59,024 nucleotides of DNA from an uncultured Collinsella sp. GTDB taxonomy: Bacteria; Actinomycetota; Coriobacteriia; Coriobacteriales; Coriobacteriaceae. Below the pieces are notes generated by a model. The model worked only from the letters and a program-made list of their open reading frames with translations. It ran no database searches and was not told where the DNA came from. The DNA is taken from positions 1 to 59,024 of the forward strand of contig UQOJ01000008.1 in NCBI GenBank assembly GCA_900542635.1, written 5' to 3'. How positions within the stretch are numbered: position 1 is the first letter of the stretch; each line of letters begins with the position of its first letter. The position numbers and the translations under genes are program-made. Shown here piece by piece: positions 43,379 to 50,701 of the stretch.

Positions 43379-44278
43379 GTGTCCGATCGTCCCAAGGCAT
43401 CTGCTCCCAAGACGCCTGTGCGCAAAGCTGCCACTGCTGGCGCGCCTGCAGCTAAGAGCGGCACCGGTTCGTGGCTGGCGGGCTTTATCACCCGCGCCGC
43501 TGCCGGTATCGTCTATGCCGTTGTCTTTATCCTGTGCCTGGTTTTGGGTATCGTACCCACGGCCATCTTTGTTTCTGTCATGAGCGGTCTGTGCTGCTAT
43601 GAGTTTTTCCGTATGACGAGGCTCGATGGCAAGATGGCTAACGAGCGCATGGGTATCGCTGCCGCCGTACTCTTTCCGCTGTCGGCGTTGGGCGATTCGA
43701 TGTTGCTGAATGCCCTGCTTTTTGCCCTGATGCTCGCTGTGGGCATTTGGTATGTCTGGTCGCCGCGTACCCGCATCTCTGATGTGGCCGTGACGCTCAT
43801 GGGTCCCATCTACACTGGCTTTATGCTGTCGGCTATCGTGCTGCTGCGCGATGCCGTGCCCGGTTTTGCCGGCGCCCTGCTTTCGGTGGGCGTTTGCGCA
43901 TCCCTTTGGGTCTCCGATTCGTTTGCCTACATCGTGGGTAGCCGTATCGGCAAGCACAAGATGGTTCCCAAGATCTCTCCCAAAAAGAGCTGGGAGGGGT
44001 TTGTCGGCGGCATCCTGGGCTCGGTTTTGATTTGGCTCATCCTGTGGGCGACGCATTTCTACAAGCTCAGCCTGCCCTATGCGTTGCTGTGCGGCGTGGT
44101 CGTGTCCATTCTGGGCGTTATCGGCGACCTTATCGAGTCGAGCATCAAGCGCGGTGTGGGCGTTAAGGATTCCGGTAACCTTATCCCGGGCCACGGCGGC
44201 ATGCTCGATCGTAGCGATTCGCTTATCTTCGGCTGCATCACCGCGCAGCTGTTGCTGATGATCGGAGGCGTGCTGTAA
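43379..44278 (+). CDS. cdsA: phosphatidate cytidylyltransferase
   Basis: Makes CDP-diacylglycerol for phospholipid synthesis. 299 residues: ~45-residue basic/Ala-rich N-terminus, then about seven membrane helices, and the family signature GVGVKDSGNLIPGHGGMLDR with ISPKKSWEGF before it. GTG at 43379, 2 bases after uppS; its stop overlaps the dxr ATG. Confidence 0.96.
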   Translation: MSDRPKASAPKTPVRKAATAGAPAAKSGTGSWLAGFITRAAAGIVYAVVFILCLVLGIVPTAIFVSVMSGLCCYEFFRMTRLDGKMANERMGIAAAVLFPLSALGDSMLLNALLFALMLAVGIWYVWSPRTRISDVAVTLMGPIYTGFMLSAIVLLRDAVPGFAGALLSVGVCASLWVSDSFAYIVGSRIGKHKMVPKISPKKSWEGFVGGILGSVLIWLILWATHFYKLSLPYALLCGVVVSILGVIGDLIESSIKRGVGVKDSGNLIPGHGGMLDRSDSLIFGCITAQLLLMIGGVL

Positions 44279-45465
44279 TGTCCTTCCAGACGACGTATGG
44301 CCCCGATGGACGCCTCCGTGTTGCCATCCTGGGTTGTACGGGCTCTATAGGCACCCAAGCGCTCGATGTGTGCCGTCAGCATGCCGATCGCCTGCAGGTG
44401 ACGGCGCTGTCCGTTAACTCTAGTACCTCCGAGCTCGTTGCCGCTGCCCGCGAGTTCTCGGTTCCGGCGGTTGCCGTGGCCGATGTCGCTCATGGCGATG
44501 ACGCCGTGCTGCAGGAGTTGCCCGAGGGAACGAAGCTCGGCGTTGGCGCGCAGGCGGTTTGCGAGCTCGCGCGTCGCGACGATGTCGACTGCGTGCTCGT
44601 CGCTATTGTGGGCGCCGCCGGTCTCGAGGCGAGCCATGCGGCCTTGACCTCAAATAAGCGCCTTGCCCTTGCCAACAAGGAGTCCCTCGTCGTCGGTGGC
44701 GACTTGCTTATGCCGTTGGCGCAACCGGGCCAGCTTATTCCAGTCGACTCTGAGCACTCCGCCATCTACCAGTGCTATCTGGGGGAGAACCCGCGCGAGG
44801 CTCATTGTATTTGGCTCACCTGCTCGGGCGGTCCGTTCTTTGGCCGCACGCGCGACGAGCTCAATCGCGTGACGCGTGCCGATGCCCTCGCACATCCCAC
44901 GTGGGCCATGGGCGCCAAGATCACCATCGACTCCGCCACCCTCATGAACAAGGGCCTGGAGCGAATTGAGGCAATGCATCTGTTTAACTGCGACCTCGAT
45001 TTCATTAACGTGGTCGTGCAGCGTCAGTCCAAGATTCACTCTATGGTCGAGTTCGCCGATGGCTCCGTGATGGCGCATCTCGGTGCTTCCGACATGCGTA
45101 TTCCCATCCAGTTCGCGTTCTCGTATCCCGAGCGTTGGGATACCCCGGCGCCTCGTATCGATTTCCGCGAGCTGGGGCAGCTCACGTTTGATGCTGCCGA
45201 CATGGATACCTTTCGCTGCTTGGCACTGGCCGAGCGTGCCGGCAAGACGGGTGGCACCATGCCGTGCGTGCTCAATGCCGCCAACGAGGTCGCCGTTGAT
45301 GCCTTCCTGCACGATGGCTGCAGCTTTACCGATATCGATCGCATTGTGGAATCCTGTATGGATGCCCACGATATGCAGGCGGTCGATTCGTTTGAGCAGC
45401 TTCACGACATCGATGCGTGGGCGCGTGAAAAGGCTGCGCAGGTGCTCGCCGCAAACCGTTCCTAG
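44278..45465 (+). CDS. dxr: 1-deoxy-D-xylulose-5-phosphate reductoisomerase
   Basis: The second step of the MEP isoprenoid pathway. 395 residues; NADPH-binding GCTGSIGTQALDV, ALANKESLVVGG, and the metal/substrate segment PVDSEHSAI. ATG at 44278 overlaps the cdsA TAA by one base. With ispG three genes on, and uppS upstream, it ties isoprenoid supply to wall carrier synthesis. Confidence 0.97.
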   Translation: MSFQTTYGPDGRLRVAILGCTGSIGTQALDVCRQHADRLQVTALSVNSSTSELVAAAREFSVPAVAVADVAHGDDAVLQELPEGTKLGVGAQAVCELARRDDVDCVLVAIVGAAGLEASHAALTSNKRLALANKESLVVGGDLLMPLAQPGQLIPVDSEHSAIYQCYLGENPREAHCIWLTCSGGPFFGRTRDELNRVTRADALAHPTWAMGAKITIDSATLMNKGLERIEAMHLFNCDLDFINVVVQRQSKIHSMVEFADGSVMAHLGASDMRIPIQFAFSYPERWDTPAPRIDFRELGQLTFDAADMDTFRCLALAERAGKTGGTMPCVLNAANEVAVDAFLHDGCSFTDIDRIVESCMDAHDMQAVDSFEQLHDIDAWAREKAAQVLAANRS

Positions 45466-45490
45466 CCCATAAGGATTGCTTTTTCGTTTT

Positions 45491-46852
45491 ATGGATACTG
45501 TTCTGAGCGTTCTCTCATCGGTCTTTTGGGGCCTGCTGATGCTTTCCGTCCTCGTGTTTTTGCACGAGGGTGGCCACTTTTTGGCGGCGCGTGCCTGCGG
45601 CGTCCGTGTGACCGAGTTCTTTTTGGGCCTGCCGTGCCGCTTTGACATCCATTACACGTCGCGTAGCATTGGAACTAAGTTTGGCGTGACCCCGCTGCTG
45701 CTGGGTGGCTACGCTGCCATCTGCGGTATGGATCCGACCGACGTCTCGTGCGCCGATCGCGTGCTCGCGGCTATCTATCGTCATGGTCGCGTGACCGTGG
45801 CCGACCTTGCTGTCGAGCTCGAGCTTTCCGAGGAGGATGTGCTCGAGGCTTGTGCTCTGTTGCTGGGCTGGGGCTCCATCGCGCCCTGGTATGAGGAAGG
45901 GGAGAAGCCCTCGCCGAGCTACTATCCCACCAAGTATCAGACGCTGCCGCGAGACGCGGCGGGCTACACCACCTTTGACGGCCGCCGGTTCGATCGAGAG
46001 CATGCGACTGCCGAGGGCGATGCATGGGAGCTGCCGTGCGGTGAGGCCGAGTTCCTTGCGCAAGAACGTTCGCACACCTATCTTGGCCAGGGCTTTCTCA
46101 AGCGCGCCTTTATGCTGCTCGCGGGCATTATTGTCAATATCTTGACGGGCTTTTTGCTCCTTATGAGTATCTATTCCATTGCGGGTGTCACCGTGCCGAT
46201 GGATACCAACGTGATCGGTCAGGTTGACGAGGGGTCTATTGCCGCCAAGGCGGGTATCGAGGCCGGTGATGCGATCCTTTCGGTTGACGGTGTCTCATGT
46301 TCCACTTGGATGGACGTCTACGATGCTATTGGCAAGGCCGCCGGTAAGGACGATATCGCCATCGAGTATGAGCGCGACGGCAAGCAGCATTCGACCTCGG
46401 TTGCGCTCAAAGAGGATGAGCGCCTAGGTGTGTATGCCTCTACGCAGGTGGTCCGTTTAGACCCCATCACGTCGGCTCGCCTGTCCTTCTCCTATGTCGC
46501 GCAGACGGCGGAGGGCGTGCTACGCCTACTCCAGCCGCAGCATACGATGGAGATTCTCGACCAGTCCTCCTCGATCGTGGGCATCAGCGTCATGTCCTCT
46601 CAGGCGGCTGCTGCCGGCCCCGTAACGTTCCTGTCGTTTGCCGCGCTCATCTCCTTCTCGCTGGGTTTTATGAACTTGCTACCCATCCCCCCGCTCGACG
46701 GCGGCAAGCTGGTCATCGAGATCATTCAAAAGATTGCGGGTCGCGAGCTACCTCTCAAGGTCCAGACGATTGTGAGCTATGTGGGCATCGCGCTCTTCGC
46801 ACTGCTGTTTGTCTATATGCTTCGTTCCGACATCCTTCGATTTATTCTGTAG
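45491..46852 (+). CDS. rseP: RseP-type site-2 protease with a large cytoplasmic insertion
   Basis: An intramembrane zinc metalloprotease. 453 residues from ATG 45491 (an in-frame TTG at 45476 with AAGGA close by is possible). Zinc-binding HEGGH at 25-29 in the first helix, PDZ domain at about 235-320 (GQVDEGSIAAKAGIEAGDAIL), and NLLPIPPLDGG with Asp403 as the third ligand. Between GGYAAICGMD (72-81) and the second helix (from ~205) lies ~110 residues where most homologues have 25-40. Residues ~86-133 of it look like a winged helix (HGRVTVADLAVELELSEED). By the known RseP topology this faces the cytoplasm. Confidence 0.92.
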   Translation: MDTVLSVLSSVFWGLLMLSVLVFLHEGGHFLAARACGVRVTEFFLGLPCRFDIHYTSRSIGTKFGVTPLLLGGYAAICGMDPTDVSCADRVLAAIYRHGRVTVADLAVELELSEEDVLEACALLLGWGSIAPWYEEGEKPSPSYYPTKYQTLPRDAAGYTTFDGRRFDREHATAEGDAWELPCGEAEFLAQERSHTYLGQGFLKRAFMLLAGIIVNILTGFLLLMSIYSIAGVTVPMDTNVIGQVDEGSIAAKAGIEAGDAILSVDGVSCSTWMDVYDAIGKAAGKDDIAIEYERDGKQHSTSVALKEDERLGVYASTQVVRLDPITSARLSFSYVAQTAEGVLRLLQPQHTMEILDQSSSIVGISVMSSQAAAAGPVTFLSFAALISFSLGFMNLLPIPPLDGGKLVIEIIQKIAGRELPLKVQTIVSYVGIALFALLFVYMLRSDILRFIL

Positions 46853-46865
46853 GGGAGTGTTTGGA

Positions 46866-47948
46866 TTGTCTTTATCCCATTCTTTGCCGCGCGAGCTGAC
46901 GCGCCCCGTGCATGTGGGCGGCGTGCAGATCGGCGGCGGCGCGCCGGTGGTGGTTCAGTCCATGACCTGCACCGATACCGCCGACGCCCAGGCAACGCTT
47001 GCTCAAGTGTGTGCGTTGGCGCAAGCTGGCTGCGATATCGTGCGCGTGAGCGTGCCTACCGAGGCCGCGCTTGAGGGTTTCCGCACCATCTGTGCCGAGT
47101 CTCCGGTGCCGATCGTCGCCGATATTCACTTTAACCATAAGCTCGCCATCGGCGCCGTCGAGGCTGGTGCCGCCAAGCTGCGCATTAATCCAGGCAATAT
47201 CGGCGATTGGGCTAAGGTCGATGCCGTTATCGACGCCGCCGGCGCCGCGGGCTGTGCGATTCGTATTGGCGTCAACGCTGGTTCGCTTGAGCAGGATATC
47301 GCCGAGCGCGACGACCTCACGCAGCCCGAGAAGCTCGTGATGTCGAGCGAGCGTTTCGTCAAGCATTTTGAAGGCCGCGGCTTTACGAACATTGTGCTTT
47401 CGGCTAAGGCCCATAGCGTGCAAACGACGCTCGATACCTATCGAGCCCTGTCGCGTAAGATTCCCCACGTTCCGCTTCACCTGGGCGTAACTGAGGCGGG
47501 TACCAAGCTCCAGGGCACCATCAAGAGCTCTGTAGGCTTGGGTATCTTGCTTTCCGAAGGCATTGGCGACACCATGCGTGTGTCGCTCACAGCCGATCCG
47601 GTTGAGGAGCCGCCGGTTGCCTGGGGTATTCTGCAGTCGCTGGGCCTGCGTCGCCGTGGTCCCGAGATTGTCTCGTGCCCCACGTGCGCCCGCTGCCAGG
47701 TTAACCTTATTCCCATTGCCGAGGAGGTCACCGAGCGGCTTAAGAACTACTCCGTGCCGCTTTCGATCGCTGTGATGGGATGTGCCGTTAATGGCCCCGG
47801 CGAGGCTTCCGACGCCGACCTAGGCGTGGCCTGTGGACGAGGTCAGGGCCTGCTCTTTTCGCATGGCCAGATCATTGGTAAAGTAGCTGAGGATCAAATT
47901 GTCGACGCGCTGATGGCCGAGGTCGACAAGCTTATTGAGGAGAAATAA
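46866..47948 (+). CDS. ispG: 4-hydroxy-3-methylbut-2-enyl diphosphate synthase
   Basis: A [4Fe-4S] enzyme of the MEP pathway. 360 residues; N-terminal barrel starting PVHVGGVQIGGGAPVVVQSM, cluster cysteines in SCPTCARC and MGCAVNGPGEA. TTG at 46866 is chosen, with GGGGAG 8 bases upstream; the longer in-frame ORF would lie inside rseP. Confidence 0.96.
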   Translation: MSLSHSLPRELTRPVHVGGVQIGGGAPVVVQSMTCTDTADAQATLAQVCALAQAGCDIVRVSVPTEAALEGFRTICAESPVPIVADIHFNHKLAIGAVEAGAAKLRINPGNIGDWAKVDAVIDAAGAAGCAIRIGVNAGSLEQDIAERDDLTQPEKLVMSSERFVKHFEGRGFTNIVLSAKAHSVQTTLDTYRALSRKIPHVPLHLGVTEAGTKLQGTIKSSVGLGILLSEGIGDTMRVSLTADPVEEPPVAWGILQSLGLRRRGPEIVSCPTCARCQVNLIPIAEEVTERLKNYSVPLSIAVMGCAVNGPGEASDADLGVACGRGQGLLFSHGQIIGKVAEDQIVDALMAEVDKLIEEK

Positions 47949-49670
47949 ATGACCCGAGCAATGTATATGTCTAAGCTCTATGCGCCGACGCTTAAAGAGG
48001 ATCCGGCGGACGCTGAGCTCGCCAGCCACCGCCTGCTGCTCCGTGCCGGCATGATCCGCAAGGAGGCCGCCGGTCTGTATTCCTACCTGCCGCTTGCTTG
48101 GCGCTCGATCCGCAAGATTGAGAACATCGTGCGCGACGAGATGGACGCCGCCGGTGCCCAGGAGCTTATGATGCCCATTATGGTCGACGCCGAGCTGTGG
48201 CGTGAGTCCGGCCGCATCGACGCCTATGGCAAGGAGCTTGTGCGCTTTGACGACCGTCATGGTCGCGAGTTCGTCCTGGGCCCCACGCATGAGGAGACCG
48301 TCACGGCTCTGGTGCGCAACGAGCTGCGCTCCTATAAGCAGCTGCCCGTCAACCTGTACCACATTCAGGACAAGTTCCGCGACGAGTTCCGCCCCCGCTT
48401 TGGCCTGATGCGCGGTCGCGAGTTCATCATGAAGGATGCCTACAGCTTTTCTGCCACGCAGGAGAGTCTGCAGGAGGAGTACGACAAGATGAAGCAGGCC
48501 TACGCCAACATCTGCGAGCGCTGCTACATCAAGGCTCTGCCCGTTGTCGCCGACTCCGGTGAGATCGGTGGCGATACCTCCGTCGAGTACATGGCTTTGG
48601 CCGACGCCGGCGAGGCTTCGCTCGTCTACTGCGACGATTGCGGCTTTGCTGCCGATGACGAGGCGGCAAGCACCAAGGTCGTAGTGACCGAGGGTCCTGG
48701 CGACGGTACGCTTACCAAGGTCGAGACTCCGGGCATGGGCACCATCGAGGCCGTGGCAAAGTTCTTCGGTTTCCCCGAGAACGGCACGCGCAAGTCGCTG
48801 GCACTCATCGACGCCGAGGGCAAGCCTGTCGTGGCCATTGTTCCGGGCGACCACGAGCTCAACGATTGCAAGGCCGAGCACGTCTTTGGCAAGGGCTATC
48901 GCATGATGACCGATGAGGAGCTCCAGACCTACGGTCTGCATAAGGGCTTTATCGGACCGGTTAACCTTCCCGAGGGCATTCGCCTGGTGTGCGACGAGAG
49001 CCTGCGCGAGTCCAAGCAGTGGGCCTGCGGTGCCAACGAGGTCGATTATCACTTTACCGGTGCCTGCCCCGAGCGCGACTTTACCGTCGACGAGTGGGCC
49101 GATCTGGTCACCGTTGTCGTCGGCGACCCCTGCCCGCACTGCGGCAAGCCGCTCTCCGCTGCCCGCGGCATCGAGGTCTCTCAGGTCTTCCAGCTGGGCA
49201 CCAAGTATTCCGAGGCCATGGGTGCCACCTTTATGGATGAGGACGGCAAGGAGAAGCCGCTCATCATGGGTTGCTACGGCGTTGGTGTGTCCCGCTCGCT
49301 TGCTGCCGTCGTGGAGCAGCACAACGACGAGCACGGTATCGTCTGGCCGGTCTCCGTTGCCCCGTACGAGGTCGCGGTGATTCCGCTCGATCCCAAGAAG
49401 GAGGAGTGCGCTACCGTCTGCGAGCAGATCGTTGATGACCTGTGCGCCGAGGGTATCGAGGTTGTCGTCGATGACCGCGACGAGCGTCCCGGCTTTAAGT
49501 TTGCCGACAACGACCTTATGGGCTTCCCGTATCAGGTCGTTCTGGGCAAGCGCGGCCTTAAGAATGGCACCGTTGAGCTCAAGGACCGTGCCACGGGCGA
49601 GCGCGAGGACGTGGCGATCGACGAGGTTGTCGCCAAGGTTGCCGAGCTTGTTAAGGCGGCCCGCCGATAA
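47949..49670 (+). CDS. proS: prolyl-tRNA synthetase, bacterial type with editing domain
   Basis: Charges tRNA-Pro. 573 residues: class II motif 1 region, GPTHEETVT, FRDEFRPRFGLMRGREFIMKD without extension, an INS editing domain (about 230-390), and the anticodon-binding C-terminus. ATG directly follows the ispG stop. Last gene of the rpsB-to-proS block. Confidence 0.98.
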   Translation: MTRAMYMSKLYAPTLKEDPADAELASHRLLLRAGMIRKEAAGLYSYLPLAWRSIRKIENIVRDEMDAAGAQELMMPIMVDAELWRESGRIDAYGKELVRFDDRHGREFVLGPTHEETVTALVRNELRSYKQLPVNLYHIQDKFRDEFRPRFGLMRGREFIMKDAYSFSATQESLQEEYDKMKQAYANICERCYIKALPVVADSGEIGGDTSVEYMALADAGEASLVYCDDCGFAADDEAASTKVVVTEGPGDGTLTKVETPGMGTIEAVAKFFGFPENGTRKSLALIDAEGKPVVAIVPGDHELNDCKAEHVFGKGYRMMTDEELQTYGLHKGFIGPVNLPEGIRLVCDESLRESKQWACGANEVDYHFTGACPERDFTVDEWADLVTVVVGDPCPHCGKPLSAARGIEVSQVFQLGTKYSEAMGATFMDEDGKEKPLIMGCYGVGVSRSLAAVVEQHNDEHGIVWPVSVAPYEVAVIPLDPKKEECATVCEQIVDDLCAEGIEVVVDDRDERPGFKFADNDLMGFPYQVVLGKRGLKNGTVELKDRATGEREDVAIDEVVAKVAELVKAARR

Positions 49671-49700
49671 TCGACGATTTCGCTTGTAGTTCGATATACG

Positions 49701-49749
49701 GGACGGCCCCGCATTTCTCCAGATCGGGGAGATGCGGAGCCGTCCTTTT
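49701..49749 (+). terminator. intrinsic terminator of proS
   Basis: A long imperfect stem, GGACGGC with GCCGTCC and CCGCAT with ATGCGG, and CTCC with GGAG, then TTTTA. Confidence 0.85.
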
Positions 49750-49777
49750 ATCTTGTAGCATCTTCGATATCTAAAAG

Positions 49778-49816
49778 AAAACCCCACAGCCCATATGAGC
49801 TGCGGGGTTTTCCTTT
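49778..49816. terminator. bidirectional intrinsic terminator
   Basis: A 13-position stem, one mismatch (49778-49790 with 49799-49811), with A4 on the left and T4 on the right, so it works on both strands. It separates proS (plus) from the convergent phosphotransferase gene (minus). Confidence 0.85.
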
Positions 49817-49848
49817 GTGCCTCCGATGCGAAATAAATCGCTCAGATA

Positions 49849-50613
49849 TTACTGATAATCGACGACGTCGATCCAGTTCTTCAGGAACTCATCGTTCACG
49901 TTGCGCTTACGAGCGAGCTCGGAAGCGGCGACGATGCTCGTCCACTGACGCACGACCTGCATGGGCATGTCGGCGCGGTCGCAGTAGAGCTCCAGATAGG
50001 CCTCGGCCTGGTCCTTGCTGTTGAGGGCAAAGAGCAGGTAGGTGGTGGCAACGTCGGCAGCAGGGGAGCCCTGGGTGGCATGTGCCCAGTCGCAGACGTA
50101 CAGCTGGCCGTCGTCGCCGACGATGACGTTGGAGGGGTTGAAGTCGCCGTGGCAGACCTTGAACTCCTTGGTCATGCCGTCCAGACGCTCCTGAAGGTTG
50201 TAGCGCGTGGTGGCATTGAGCTGATCGAGGCTGTCGATCATGCGGGCGAACTTATCGCGCTGACGGTTGAGCAGCGGGGAGGTGTAGCCGTGGATCTCGA
50301 TCTGGAGGTCGACGAACATCTCGAGGTACTCACCAAAGCGCTGGGGCTCGGCAGTCATCTTCTCGGCAAGGGTGGTGCCCGGAACCTTCTCGGTCACGAG
50401 CGCCCAGCCGTTGGCGTTCTCGAGCTGAGAAACCTCGAGAGCCTTGGGGCTGCGGATGCCGCACTCATTGATGCGGGCAAGATTCAAAGCCTCGTTGAAC
50501 ACGTCGGAGACGGGCTTGGTCTCGTTAAAGACCTTGACGATCTTGTCGCCCAGGTCGTAAACGACCTTGTTGCCGCGACGGACGAGCTCGGTCTTGGAAT
50601 CGGGGAGCAGCAT
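49849..50613 (-). CDS. APH-family phosphotransferase-like protein
   Basis: 254 residues with the aminoglycoside/choline kinase fold. The catalytic loop is CHGDFNPSN (Asp157, Asn162) and the metal-binding Asp is in VCDWAHA (Asp175); an N-lobe lysine is likely in KIVKVF. Nothing in the sequence says it confers resistance; chromosomal members often act on small metabolites. Start ATG 50613 with AAAGGA. It lies 88 bases behind adhE on the same strand with a GC-rich hairpin between. Substrate unknown. Confidence 0.85.
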   Translation of the reverse strand: MLLPDSKTELVRRGNKVVYDLGDKIVKVFNETKPVSDVFNEALNLARINECGIRSPKALEVSQLENANGWALVTEKVPGTTLAEKMTAEPQRFGEYLEMFVDLQIEIHGYTSPLLNRQRDKFARMIDSLDQLNATTRYNLQERLDGMTKEFKVCHGDFNPSNVIVGDDGQLYVCDWAHATQGSPAADVATTYLLFALNSKDQAEAYLELYCDRADMPMQVVRQWTSIVAASELARKRNVNDEFLKNWIDVVDYQ

Positions 50614-50647
50614 GATTGCATCCTTTCAACGATGCGATAGAAGCAAC

Positions 50648-50683
50648 GGCGGGGGCGTGCGTTCACCCGTGCACCCCCGCCGC
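50648..50683 (-). terminator. GC-rich hairpin after adhE
   Basis: A 9-bp GC stem (50648-50656 with 50675-50683), 18-nt apical part. Not followed by a T run on the minus strand, so possibly a weak terminator or mRNA stabiliser that still lets the phosphotransferase gene be transcribed. Confidence 0.5.
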
Positions 50684-50701
50684 AAATAACCGTGCTAAAA
50701 A

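Noticed and set aside
47820..49787. A 655-residue antisense frame over proS
   Set aside because: Same codon-bias shadow; no Shine-Dalgarno and no recognisable domain.
49849..50613. Aminoglycoside resistance gene
   Set aside because: The fold matches, but the family is broad and nothing in sequence or context (no mobile element, resistance cassette or typical enzyme signature) supports resistance.
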